This document shows, in pieces, positions 52,794-63,986 of a DNA stretch of 64,000 bases. How positions within the stretch are numbered: the first letter of the stretch is position 1; each line of letters starts with the position of its first letter. The notes under the pieces are model-generated. The model saw nothing but the letters and a program-made list of their open reading frames with translations. It was not told the origin of the DNA and ran no database searches. Source of the DNA: Leisingera coralii (GTDB taxonomy: Bacteria > Pseudomonadota > Alphaproteobacteria > Rhodobacterales > Rhodobacteraceae). The position numbers were made by a program, and so were the translations under genes. The stretch is taken from contig NZ_JBHUPT010000011.1 in the NCBI RefSeq assembly GCF_049056525.1, positions 43,275-107,274 of the forward strand, in the 5' to 3' direction.

Positions 52794-53750
52794 TCAGCGC
52801 TTGGAGGGGAAGGTGAACTCGCCGGCTTCCGCGCGCTTCTCCATCTCCTGCAGGCGGCGGCGGAACCGCGGTGCCCGCATCCGCTCCGTCACATTGCGGC
52901 ACAACAGTGCCATCAGGAACGGGCGGTCCTCCCGTTCCAGCCGTCCCAGCAGGTTGCGCAGGAAGAAGGAGTTGTTGCGGCGGCTGCGGAACAGCTTGTA
53001 AAACGCCCCCCCGGTCAGCTTGCGGCTGCCGGCCAGCGACAGGATGTGATAAAGCATCTCCATCTCGATCAGCCGGGTCTGCACCGCATCGCCCATGTGA
53101 AACGCCCGCAGCCGGGTCACGTTCCTGCGGGCAAACAGCGAGGCGTGCATGGCATCCAGCCGCTCCTGCGGATCATAAATCACATAGGCCTGGTCCGCCG
53201 CATCCAGCATGTCCGGCGCATAGCCGTAGCGGTCAGTGAACGATAGGCGGCGCATTTCGGTGAAGCGGTCGTCCCATTCGGTCATCCGCGGATCCAGCGT
53301 CGCCTGCGGCTGCACGGCCACCACCACGGCCCCGGGGGCCGCCACCGAATAGGCCGCCGCCGCATAGCCGCAAGGGCCTGCACCGTAAAAGATCACATTG
53401 TCGAACTCGTCGAAAAACCCGTCATCGATCAGCTGGTCGAAAAAGCCGTAGATGCGGTTCTCGCGGAACCAGGTGTCGCCGTCGGAGACCACGCACATAT
53501 GCGACCAGCCCAGGTTCTTCACCAGGTCGAACCCCAGCGGCTGCGCCAGGTCGGAGAGGTTGTGGATGCCCTGCATGGTCTCGAACGTCACCAGCAGCGT
53601 GTTGCCCTGGTCGATGAAGGTGGCGAAATGCCGGTCGCCGAGCGGCTGGAACATGCCATGCTCTTCGGCCAGGGCCGCCATCCGGGCCTTCCACTGGGCA
53701 GGCTTCAGCCCGGAAAGGTCTTCATCCAGATTTTCAAGTCCGTCCTGCAT
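52794..53750 (-). CDS. Rhodobacteraceae protein of unknown function, hydrolase-like
   Basis: This 318-residue protein contains an alpha/beta-hydrolase-like stretch, NVIFYGAGPCGYAAAAYSVA, at about 118-137, where the nucleophile position is a Cys (GPCGY) instead of Ser, then PGAVVVAVQPQATLDPR. An earlier segment NLGWSHMCVVSDGDTWFREN and a basic C-terminal tail complete it. I do not recognise a characterised family. It is on the same strand as, and directly downstream of, a glycosyltransferase, so a role in surface glycan or capsule metabolism is possible but not shown. Confidence 0.75.
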   Translation of the reverse strand: MQDGLENLDEDLSGLKPAQWKARMAALAEEHGMFQPLGDRHFATFIDQGNTLLVTFETMQGIHNLSDLAQPLGFDLVKNLGWSHMCVVSDGDTWFRENRIYGFFDQLIDDGFFDEFDNVIFYGAGPCGYAAAAYSVAAPGAVVVAVQPQATLDPRMTEWDDRFTEMRRLSFTDRYGYAPDMLDAADQAYVIYDPQERLDAMHASLFARRNVTRLRAFHMGDAVQTRLIEMEMLYHILSLAGSRKLTGGAFYKLFRSRRNNSFFLRNLLGRLEREDRPFLMALLCRNVTERMRAPRFRRRLQEMEKRAEAGEFTFPSKR

Positions 53751-53897
53751 GCCTGCTATCCTCTGGAGCCCCCGACCGGTCCGGGGGCTGTTTGCATTTA
53801 CGGTTATGAGGGAAATAAGGCTAAATTTAGAAAAACCTATGCCTCATTCGGGCAGTGCAGCGTCCATTCAGCGGCCTTCAGCTGCGCCGCCAGAGGC

Positions 53898-54962
53898 TCA
53901 GCTCCCGTTCTCCGGCCGCGGCCCTGCGGACTGGCCCTGGACCGCAAATTCACGCAGCAGCTCCGCTGCCGCCGGGCTCACCGCGCGCGAGGGCGGCGTC
54001 ATCAGCAGCCGGGCAAACAGCGCCCGGCTGGGTTCCTGCCTCATCAGGGCGGCAAACCTGGCGTGGCGCCATTCCACTGCCTTGGCATGCAGCCGGGCCA
54101 GGTCCGGATCGCTCAGCAGGCCGGCCTGCAGCTCTGTCCGCGCCGCACCGCAGCGGGCGATGGAGGTGTCGGTGTCCGTGCAATAGTTGCGCTCCACCCA
54201 GTAATCCATCCCCAGCTCCGCCTGCCGGTTGACCCGGCCGCGGTCCGCCTTCAGCACATAGCTCTCCATGGCGCCCAGCGGATAGTGGTTCAGCTGCGCC
54301 AGCCGCCCGTTGGGCTGGCCGTAATCGGAAAACAGCCGCTTGGTCTTGAACTCCGCGCCCAGCTCGCGCCCCTCGCAGTCGAACCAGCGGAAGCTGTCCA
54401 GCCGCGCCGCGTCCCTGACATCGCGGGGCCGGTGCACGCCGCATTTGCGGTAGGTGCCGTCATTGCGGTAGAGCGTCTTGAACATCACCGCCCGCCAGGG
54501 CCAGTGGATCACCTCCGGCGCGCAGCGGGTGAACTGTTCGGTCACCGGCAGATCCTCGTAGCGCACGATGCCGGCATTGCCGAACAGCCGCCACGTCAGC
54601 GTCACCGCATCCGCCTCCGGCAGCGCCGCCAGCAGGTCCGCCACCGTGCCATCGCCGGTCTTGATGCAGACAAATTCGTCGATATCCAGCACCAGGATCC
54701 AATCGGCCTGTTTCACCAGCGGATGCCGGTCCGCCTGCTTCAGCGCGGTGAACTGGATGCCGCCCTTGTCGTAAGGCCCTTCGTTGCGCAGGTGGGTGAG
54801 CTGCCCCAGCTCCTGCAGCCGGTCCAGCATCTTGGCCGTCCCGTCCTGGCAGTTGTTGGAAAACATCAGGAAGTCGGTAAATCCCACGGCCCGGTGATGG
54901 GCCAGCCATTCCAGCAGAAAGGCGGCTTCGTTGCGCACGCAGAGGATGGCCAGAACCCGCAT
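53898..54962 (-). CDS. glycosyltransferase family 2-like protein
   Basis: This 354-residue protein begins MRVLAILCVRNEAAFLLEWL. It has the GT-A fold sequence with LMFSNNCQDGTAKML and the metal-binding DIDEF (DxD-like) near residue 93, as in GT92/Glyco_tranf_2_4 proteins. The acceptor is unknown. It probably forms a transcript with the unknown gene downstream; a GC hairpin (AGCCCCCGACC and its complement) lies between them at about 53769-53791. The 290 bases beyond its start to the MoxR gene hold no gene. Confidence 0.85.
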   Translation of the reverse strand: MRVLAILCVRNEAAFLLEWLAHHRAVGFTDFLMFSNNCQDGTAKMLDRLQELGQLTHLRNEGPYDKGGIQFTALKQADRHPLVKQADWILVLDIDEFVCIKTGDGTVADLLAALPEADAVTLTWRLFGNAGIVRYEDLPVTEQFTRCAPEVIHWPWRAVMFKTLYRNDGTYRKCGVHRPRDVRDAARLDSFRWFDCEGRELGAEFKTKRLFSDYGQPNGRLAQLNHYPLGAMESYVLKADRGRVNRQAELGMDYWVERNYCTDTDTSIARCGAARTELQAGLLSDPDLARLHAKAVEWRHARFAALMRQEPSRALFARLLMTPPSRAVSPAAAELLREFAVQGQSAGPRPENGS

Positions 54963-55252
54963 CTGCTTCAGGCCTCCCGGGCGGCGGCAGCGGGTTGGGC
55001 AGGCTGGCAGGACAGCTTGTGCGGGGCATTGCGCATGGCGTGCTTCTCGGTCCTTGTAACCCGCGCCCGGGTCAGCGCATCTCAGGTGTGAAGTTTTACC
55101 CGCCCGGACGGGATTTACAACTCTCCGGCCGCCCGGGGCCGGTGCCGCCGCTTGCCGCCGCCGCAGCGTCGCGGCGGCGCGCGGCTTGACCGGGGCCGCC
55201 CTGCGTGGCCTGTTGGGCAGATCAGACCGGGCGGGGCAAGGGGAGGCTCAGC

Positions 55253-56173
55253 ATGAAGCAGGCGCAGTCAATCGATCAGGTACAGCAAATTCTCTCAGGC
55301 CAGGGCTATGTCTGCGGCCGGGCGCTGGCCACCGTGGTGTTCCTGTCGCTGAAACTGGGCCGCCCGCTGTTCCTGGAGGGCGAGGCCGGCACTGGCAAGA
55401 CCGAGATCGCCAAGGCGCTGGCCGCGGGCCTGGGCCGCCGCCTGATCCGGCTGCAGTGCTACGAGGGGCTGGATGCCGCCAGCGCCGTCTACGAATGGAA
55501 CTTCGCAGCCCAGATGGTCGCTATCCGCACGGCAGAAGTGTCGGGCGAGGCCGCAGGCGCCGCCGGCCGCGCCGCGCTGCAAAACGAACTCTTCTCCGCC
55601 GATTACCTGATCGAACGCCCGCTGCTCCAGGCCATGCGCCCGGATGAACGCGGCGCGCCGGTGCTGCTGATCGATGAGCTCGACCGCACCGACGAACCGT
55701 TCGAGGCCTTCCTGCTGGAAGCGCTCAGCGACTTCCAGGTGACGATCCCGGAACTCGGCACCATCCACGCCCCAGAGCCGCCCATCGTGGTGCTCACCTC
55801 CAACCGCACGCGGGAGGTGCACGACGCGCTGAAACGCCGCTGCCTCTATCACTGGGTCGACTACCCGGATTTCAGCCGCGAGGTGGAAATCCTGAACGCC
55901 CGCGCCCCGGAGGCCAGCCAGCAGCTCAGCCGCGAAATCGTCGCCTTCGTGCAGGCCCTGCGCACCGAGGACCTGTTCAAGAAGCCGGGGGTGGCCGAAA
56001 CCATCGACTGGGCCAATTGCCTGCTGGCGCTCGACGTGATCGCCCTCAGCCCCGAGGTGATTGCCGACACCCTGGGCGCCATCCTCAAATATCAGGACGA
56101 CATCGCCCGCCTGCAGGGCTCCGAAGCGAAACGCATCCTTGACCAGGCACGCGCGAGCCTGGATGCGGCATGA
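55253..56173 (+). CDS. MoxR-family AAA ATPase (CoxD-like)
   Basis: This 306-residue ATPase has Walker A EGEAGTGKTEIAKAL near residue 38, Walker B PVLLIDELDRTDEPFEAFLLE near 137 and TSNRTREVHDALKRRC. MoxR proteins pair with VWA proteins to mature metalloenzymes; in cox clusters CoxD, with CoxE, inserts copper and sulfur into the molybdenum site. The gene lies before a CoxE-like protein and 5 kb before coxSL. GGGGAGG precedes the ATG at 55253. Confidence 0.88.
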   Translation: MKQAQSIDQVQQILSGQGYVCGRALATVVFLSLKLGRPLFLEGEAGTGKTEIAKALAAGLGRRLIRLQCYEGLDAASAVYEWNFAAQMVAIRTAEVSGEAAGAAGRAALQNELFSADYLIERPLLQAMRPDERGAPVLLIDELDRTDEPFEAFLLEALSDFQVTIPELGTIHAPEPPIVVLTSNRTREVHDALKRRCLYHWVDYPDFSREVEILNARAPEASQQLSREIVAFVQALRTEDLFKKPGVAETIDWANCLLALDVIALSPEVIADTLGAILKYQDDIARLQGSEAKRILDQARASLDAA

Positions 56174-56222
56174 TGCTTCTTCTGGCTGAAAATATCCCGG
56201 GGGTATGGGGGCAGCGCCCCCA
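56174..56222 (-). repeat. dispersed repeat, family A copy
   Basis: GCTTCTTCTGGCTGAAAATA, TCCCGGGGG, then GGGGGCAGCGCCCCC. It is inverted relative to the copies at 24729 and 45180. It fills the space between the MoxR and VWA genes. Confidence 0.7.
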
Positions 56223-56234
56223 TGAAACACGGTA

Positions 56235-57485
56235 GTGCCCGACACTCCGCCGCTTTCCCTGCCGGACGACCCCAAGCTGGTCCGCAACATCACCCATTTC
56301 GCCCGCGCCCTGCGCAAGGCCGGGCTGCCGATCGGCCCCGGCCGGGTGCTGGATGCGGTGCAGGCGGTGGCCGCCGCAGGCTTCACCAGCCGCGAGGATT
56401 TCTATTGGGCCCTGCACGCCTGTTTCGTCACCAAGCCGGAGCAGCGCGTGGTGTTCGCCCAAGTCTTCCGCCTGTTCTGGCGCGACCCGCGCTACCTCGA
56501 GCAGATGATGGCCGCGATGCTGCCCGCCATCCGCGGCGTGCAGGAGGAGCGCGCCGCCAAACCCGCCGAAAAACGCGCGGCAGAGGCGCTGCTGGACGGC
56601 ATGCTGGACCAGCCGGACATCCCGGCAGAGGAGCCGGAGGGCACCGAAATCGACATCGACGCCTCCCGCACCGCCTCGGCGGAGGAGCGCCTGAGAACCC
56701 TCGATTTCGAGCAGATGAGCACCGCCGAGATTGCCGCCGCCAAACGCATCCTGGCCCAGCTGCAGCTGCCGGTGACGCCGATCCAGTCGCGCCGCCTGAT
56801 GGCTTCCCCCAAGGGGCGCCGGGCAGACTGGCGCCGCACCCTGCGCAAGGCCGCGCGCCAGGGCGGCGATCTGCAAACCATCGCCCGCGCCAAACGCCGC
56901 ATCCGCTGGCCCAACCTGGTGGTACTCTGCGACATCTCCGGCTCGATGAGCCAGTACAGCCGCATCATCCTGCACTTCCTGCACGCCGCCGCCAACGCCA
57001 AGGGTGCAGGCTGGGCCAGGGTGCATGGCTTCACCTTCGGCACCCGCCTCACCAATATCACCCGCCACCTGCACCAGCGCGACGTGGACGCGGCGCTGGC
57101 GGCGGCGGGGGCTGAGGCGCAGGACTGGGAGGGCGGCACCCGCATCGGCGACTGCCTGCACGCCTTCAACCGCGACTGGTCGCGGCGGGTGATGGGGCAG
57201 GGGGCGGTGGTGCTCTTGATCTCCGACGGGCTGGACCGCGGCGACCCGGAGGCTTTGGCGCGCGAGATGCAGCGGCTGCAGCTGTCGTCGCGCCGCCTGA
57301 TCTGGCTCAACCCGCTCTTGCGCTGGGACGGCTTTGCCCCCAAGGCGCAGGGCATCCGCGCCATGCTGCCCTATACCGACAGCTTCCGGGCAGGCCACTC
57401 AATCGCCTCGCTGGAGGAGCTGGCGCAGGTGATCTCCAGCCCCTCCGACGCCGGCGAGAAAGCCCGGCTGATGGCGCTGCTGTAG
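56235..57485 (+). CDS. coxE: VWA domain-containing CoxE-like protein
   Basis: This 416-residue protein has a helical N-terminal half and a C-terminal von Willebrand A domain. The metal-ion site reads LVVLCDISGSMSQYSRII (DxSxS) near residue 230, with GGTRIGDCLHAF and LLISDGLDRGD further on. CoxE-type proteins act with a MoxR ATPase in maturation of carbon monoxide dehydrogenase-type enzymes. The start is a GTG at 56235 directly after a repeat element, with no strong ribosome binding site. Confidence 0.88.
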   Translation: MPDTPPLSLPDDPKLVRNITHFARALRKAGLPIGPGRVLDAVQAVAAAGFTSREDFYWALHACFVTKPEQRVVFAQVFRLFWRDPRYLEQMMAAMLPAIRGVQEERAAKPAEKRAAEALLDGMLDQPDIPAEEPEGTEIDIDASRTASAEERLRTLDFEQMSTAEIAAAKRILAQLQLPVTPIQSRRLMASPKGRRADWRRTLRKAARQGGDLQTIARAKRRIRWPNLVVLCDISGSMSQYSRIILHFLHAAANAKGAGWARVHGFTFGTRLTNITRHLHQRDVDAALAAAGAEAQDWEGGTRIGDCLHAFNRDWSRRVMGQGAVVLLISDGLDRGDPEALAREMQRLQLSSRRLIWLNPLLRWDGFAPKAQGIRAMLPYTDSFRAGHSIASLEELAQVISSPSDAGEKARLMALL

Positions 57486-57499
57486 CCCGCCGCAAATGA

Positions 57500-57515
57500 A
57501 TTCCAAAAGCAGAAT
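57500..57515. promoter_or_regulatory. ATTC-N8-GAAT operator 1
   Basis: ATTCCAAAAGCAGAAT, an exact ATTC-N8-GAAT inverted repeat 15 bases after the coxE stop. It matches the site recalled for SqrR/BigR-type ArsR-family persulfide-responsive repressors. Confidence 0.6.
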
Positions 57516-57520
57516 GTGAC

Positions 57521-57549
57521 TTGACCTGTATCAATCCGCCTTCTATTGC
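57521..57549 (+). promoter_or_regulatory. possible promoter of the YeeE/YedE pair
   Basis: TTGACC and TATTGC with a 17-base spacer, placed between the two ATTC-N8-GAAT palindromes. The -10 match is poor. Confidence 0.35.
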
Positions 57550-57557
57550 TCAGATAT

Positions 57558-57573
57558 ATTCTGAAAACAGAAT
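57558..57573. promoter_or_regulatory. ATTC-N8-GAAT operator 2
   Basis: ATTCTGAAAACAGAAT, a perfect ATTCTG/CAGAAT palindrome with AAAA in the centre. It lies 58 bases from operator 1 and 22 bases before the YeeE/YedE start. Confidence 0.65.
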
Positions 57574-57595
57574 GTAATGTGCGAAAGGAGATCCC

Positions 57596-58147
57596 ATGCC
57601 ACTCAACTGGAAAGCCGGAGGGCTCTTGCTGGGGCTGGTATTCTTCCTGGCGGTGCTGCTGGTCAAACCCATCGGGGTGTCGACCCAGTTCGTGATCCTC
57701 GACGGCATCGTTGCGGACGCCGTGAACCCGCAGCTGGTGACGGAAACCGCCGAGGGTTACACCTCCAGCAATGCCTATCTGGCGAAATCGGATGGCAAAT
57801 ACGCAAAATCCGTCGCCAATCCGCTGAATTACAGCTTTGTCTTCGTACTGGCGATGGCGCTGGGCGGGCTGATCTCTGCCAGGCTGCGTGGCGGCGTCAC
57901 AGGCGCGGAGCGCAGCCTTCCTGCCCTGTGGCGCGCCAACTTCGGCGACAGCACGGCGAAACGCTATGCCGCAGCCTTCCTTGGCGGTTTCATCGTGCTC
58001 TACGGCGCGCGGCTGGCGGGCGGCTGCACCTCCGGCCACATGATGTCCGGCATGATGCAGACCGCTTTGTCGGGCTACATCTTTGCCGCCGGCGCCTTTG
58101 CCGCTGCGATCCCCGTCTCGCTGATGCTGTTCAAGAAGGAGGCCTGA
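57596..58147 (+). CDS. YeeE/YedE (DUF395) membrane protein, first half
   Basis: This 183-residue membrane protein belongs to the YeeE/YedE sulfur-compound (thiosulfate) transporter family. The signature RLAGGCTSGHMMSGM near residue 140 contains the conserved Cys used to pass the sulfur compound. About 45 residues after the first helix form a soluble loop. GAAAGGAG lies upstream, and two palindromic operators precede it. The second half follows 3 bases after its stop; such split pairs occur in BigR-type sulfide-responsive operons. Confidence 0.9.
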   Translation: MPLNWKAGGLLLGLVFFLAVLLVKPIGVSTQFVILDGIVADAVNPQLVTETAEGYTSSNAYLAKSDGKYAKSVANPLNYSFVFVLAMALGGLISARLRGGVTGAERSLPALWRANFGDSTAKRYAAAFLGGFIVLYGARLAGGCTSGHMMSGMMQTALSGYIFAAGAFAAAIPVSLMLFKKEA

Positions 58148-58150
58148 GCC

Positions 58151-58741
58151 ATGACAACCATTATCCTGGCAATCGTGATCGGCGCCGCCTTTGGCGCGGT
58201 GCTGGACCGGATCGGAGCCTCCAACCCCACCTATATCGGCAAGATGCTGAACCTCACCAATGTGAACCTGGCGAAATCCATCCTGCTGGCGATCGGCACC
58301 GGTTCGGTGCTGATGTTCGGCGGCCAGATGGCGGGGCTGGTTGACGTCGGCCACATGTCGGTCAAGGCGGCCTATGCCGGCGTCTTCATCGGCGGGCTGA
58401 TGCTGGGCGCGGGCTGGGCGCTGGCGGGCTATTGCCCCGGCACCGGCGTGGTCGCCGCCGCCTCGGGCCGCCAGGACGCGCTGTTCTTCATCGCGGGCGG
58501 GCTCTTGGGTGCCGCTGCCTATATGGTCACTTACCCTGCGTGGAAGGCCAGCGGCCTCTTGGACAGCATCGCAGGCGGCAAGGTGACGCTGGGCGCGGTG
58601 CCGGGCGCTAAATACGAGGGTCTGACCGCGCTGCCCGGCGATGTGCTGGGGATCATCCTGGGCCTCGGATTCATCGCATTGGCCTTTGCCCTGCCAGAAC
58701 GGCTGGTGCCGCAGAAAGCGGCCGCGCAACCGGCGGAATAA
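58151..58741 (+). CDS. YeeE/YedE (DUF395) membrane protein, second half
   Basis: This 196-residue partner has about five helices and the family signature GWALAGYCPGTGVVAAASG with the conserved Cys near residue 97, followed by a linker and a last helix. Together with the preceding gene it makes the full two-repeat transporter for thiosulfate or a related sulfur compound. Its product could supply sulfur for the cyanolysable sulfur of the molybdenum site of the cox enzyme, but that is inference. Confidence 0.9.
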   Translation: MTTIILAIVIGAAFGAVLDRIGASNPTYIGKMLNLTNVNLAKSILLAIGTGSVLMFGGQMAGLVDVGHMSVKAAYAGVFIGGLMLGAGWALAGYCPGTGVVAAASGRQDALFFIAGGLLGAAAYMVTYPAWKASGLLDSIAGGKVTLGAVPGAKYEGLTALPGDVLGIILGLGFIALAFALPERLVPQKAAAQPAE

Positions 58742-58889
58742 ACCGGGCGCAAGGGGCAACAGGGGAGCGTCCGTCGGGGATGGCGGGCGCTTTCCTGTGT
58801 CTGGCGGCGGCTTCCGGCTTGAAACTTCCCGTGCCAGCGCCGAGGTTTAAAGGCAATCGCCGCCCAGGCGGCCCGGGGAGAGACGCAAG

Positions 58890-59870
58890 ATGCAGCACAC
58901 CGCCCAATTTGAGCACGCGCCGGAAACCGCGCTGAACTGGCACAAGGCCGGCGCAGGCGCAGCCCTGGCCACCGTGGTGCAGACCTGGGGTTCGGCCCCG
59001 CGCCGCACCGGCTCGCAGCTGGTGGTGGCGGGGGACGGCCGCATCGAGGGCTCGGTCTCCGGCGGCTGCGTCGAGGGCGCGGTGGTGGTCGAGGCGCAGG
59101 AGGCGCTGGAGGACGGCAAGCACCGGCTCTTGGAGTTCGGCGTCAGCGACGAGGATGCCTTTGCCGTCGGCCTCGCCTGCGGCGGCACCATCAAGGTGCT
59201 GGTGGAACCGGTCGGCTCCGCGCTGCCCGAGGATATGCTGGCGGATCTGGTGCAGGCCCGCGCCAGCCGCACACCCGTTGCCTATGAGGTGAACCTGGCA
59301 ACCGGCACCCGGCGTCTCACGCGCGGGGAATACCCGGACCGGATGCGCATGGACCGCTCCGGGCTGGAGGAGGACGGCGAGACCTTTGTGGCCGTTCACA
59401 ACCCGCCGCTGCGGCTGGTCTGCGTCGGCGCGGTGCACATCACCCAGGCGCTGGTGCCCATGGCACGGATTGCCGGCTATGACCCGGTGATCATCGACCC
59501 GCGCGCGGCCTTCGCCTCGCCTGAGCGCTTCCCCGGTGAAACACTCCTGGACGACTGGCCGGACGAGGCGGTGGAAAAGCTCGGCCTCGACACCCGCACA
59601 GCGCTGCTGCTGCTGACCCACGACCCCAAGTTGGACGACCCGGCCCTGCAGGCGGGGCTGGCAGCAGACGTGTTCTACATCGGCGCGCTGGGCTCCAAGA
59701 AGACCCACGCCGCCCGCGTTGCCCGGATGCGAGGTGCAGGCTTCACCGAAGACCAGATCAACCGCATCCACGGCCCCATCGGCCTCGACATCGGCGCCGC
59801 CGGTCCAGCGGAAATCGCGGTGTCGATCCTGTCCGAGATGACCGCCGTCCTGCGCGGCAAGCAGCCATGA
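58890..59870 (+). CDS. XdhC/CoxI-family maturation factor
   Basis: This 326-residue protein binds molybdenum cofactor and protects or delivers it, in sulfurated form, to xanthine dehydrogenase-type enzymes. Segments seen are ALATVVQTWGSAPRRTGSQL, VSGGCVEGAVV with the conserved Cys, LACGGTIKVLVEP, and the C-terminal Rossmann part (VCVGAVHITQALVPMA; IGALGSKKTHAARVARMR). It is overlapped by 4 bases with the next gene, a molybdopterin-binding protein, so the two are coupled. GGGGAGAG lies before the ATG. Confidence 0.92.
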   Translation: MQHTAQFEHAPETALNWHKAGAGAALATVVQTWGSAPRRTGSQLVVAGDGRIEGSVSGGCVEGAVVVEAQEALEDGKHRLLEFGVSDEDAFAVGLACGGTIKVLVEPVGSALPEDMLADLVQARASRTPVAYEVNLATGTRRLTRGEYPDRMRMDRSGLEEDGETFVAVHNPPLRLVCVGAVHITQALVPMARIAGYDPVIIDPRAAFASPERFPGETLLDDWPDEAVEKLGLDTRTALLLLTHDPKLDDPALQAGLAADVFYIGALGSKKTHAARVARMRGAGFTEDQINRIHGPIGLDIGAAGPAEIAVSILSEMTAVLRGKQP

Positions 59871-60868
59871 GGTTCGGCCCGGTTCCCTTGAAGGACGCCG
59901 AAGGCGCCATCCTCGCGCACTCGCTGCAGGGCGCCAGCCGCAAGGTGGCCAAGGGCACGGTGCTGAGCGGTGAAGACCTGACAGAGCTCTCTGCCGCCGG
60001 CCATGAATCCCTGACCGTCGCGCGGCTCGACCCTGCCGACATGCATGAGGACGCCGCCGCCGAAGCGCTGGCAAAGGCGCTGGTGCCGGATCCGTCCGCG
60101 CAGGGCATCCGGATTTCCGCTGCGGGGACAGGGCGGGTGAACCTCTATGCCGCCGGCGCCGGGGTTGTGCGGCTGGACCGGGACAAGCTGGAGGCGGTCA
60201 ACGCGGTGGACCCGATGATCACCGTTGCCACCGTGCCGGATTACCACCGGGCGGATGCGGACGGGATGCTGGCAACGATCAAGATCATCTCCTATGGCGT
60301 GCCCGCCGACGCCATCCGCCGCGCCAGCGAGGGCGCCGGGGATGCGATCCGGGTGCTGCCGCCGGTGGTCTCTTCCGCCACGCTGATCGAAACCCGGGTG
60401 AGCGGGGAGACACCCCCCGACAAGGGCCGCGCCGCGATGGCGGGGCGGCTGCACCGGATGGGCATCAGCCTGTCGCCGCGGGTGGTGGTGCCGCACCGCG
60501 AGGACGCGCTGGCCGAGGCCATCACCCAGGCGCCGGGGCAGCTGGTGCTGGTGCTCACCGGCTCCGCCACCTCCGACCCGCACGACGTGGCCCCGCAGGG
60601 CCTGCGCAATGCAGGCGGCACCGTCACCCGTTTCGGGATGCCGGTCGACCCCGGCAACCTGCTGTTCCTGGGCACTTTCCACGACAAGCCGGTGATCGGC
60701 CTGCCGGGCTGTGCCCGCTCTCCGGCCCTCAACGGCGCCGACTGGGTTCTGGAGCGGGTGATCTGCGGCATTCCTGTCAGCTCCGCCGATATCGCTGCAA
60801 TGGGCGTCGGCGGCCTGCTGAAGGAGATTCCCACCCGCCCGATGCCGCGCCGCGATGCAGAAGGCTGA
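59867..60868 (+). CDS. molybdopterin-binding protein (MoeA/MogA-fold)
   Basis: This 333-residue protein resembles the molybdopterin-binding proteins of cox/xdh clusters. The N-terminal half includes GASRKVAKGTVLSGEDLTEL, a MoeA-like strand order. The C-terminal half carries the MoCF-biosynthesis-type fold (LVLVLTGSATSDPHDVAPQGL near 225, then GMPVDPGNLLFLG and VIGLPGCARSP). It probably handles the cofactor for the coxSL enzyme. Exact reaction unknown. Confidence 0.85.
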   Translation: MRFGPVPLKDAEGAILAHSLQGASRKVAKGTVLSGEDLTELSAAGHESLTVARLDPADMHEDAAAEALAKALVPDPSAQGIRISAAGTGRVNLYAAGAGVVRLDRDKLEAVNAVDPMITVATVPDYHRADADGMLATIKIISYGVPADAIRRASEGAGDAIRVLPPVVSSATLIETRVSGETPPDKGRAAMAGRLHRMGISLSPRVVVPHREDALAEAITQAPGQLVLVLTGSATSDPHDVAPQGLRNAGGTVTRFGMPVDPGNLLFLGTFHDKPVIGLPGCARSPALNGADWVLERVICGIPVSSADIAAMGVGGLLKEIPTRPMPRRDAEG

Positions 60869-61030
60869 TGCCGCGGCGCAGCGCGGGATTTGTGACGTAA
60901 GGTTACAACCATAGGTAAGCGCTGCTGACGCGAATTTGCCCGTTCCGCCCTCCGGAAAACACTTCGCGGATCGCAGTCCCCGTGCTTAACTCCCTCCAGC
61001 CAGACAAGAACAAGCTAAAGGGAGGGTACT

Positions 61031-61516
<486 letters not shown>

Positions 61517-61615
61517 CCGGAAGACCCCAGGCCGGCACCCGGCCTGAGCTGAACAAGGAGTGAGTGACCAAGAGGTGCGCCACAGGCAGCACCCTCCAGG
61601 GAGGAAAGACCAGAC

Positions 61616-63979
<2,364 letters not shown>

Positions 63980-63986
63980 GGTGTTC

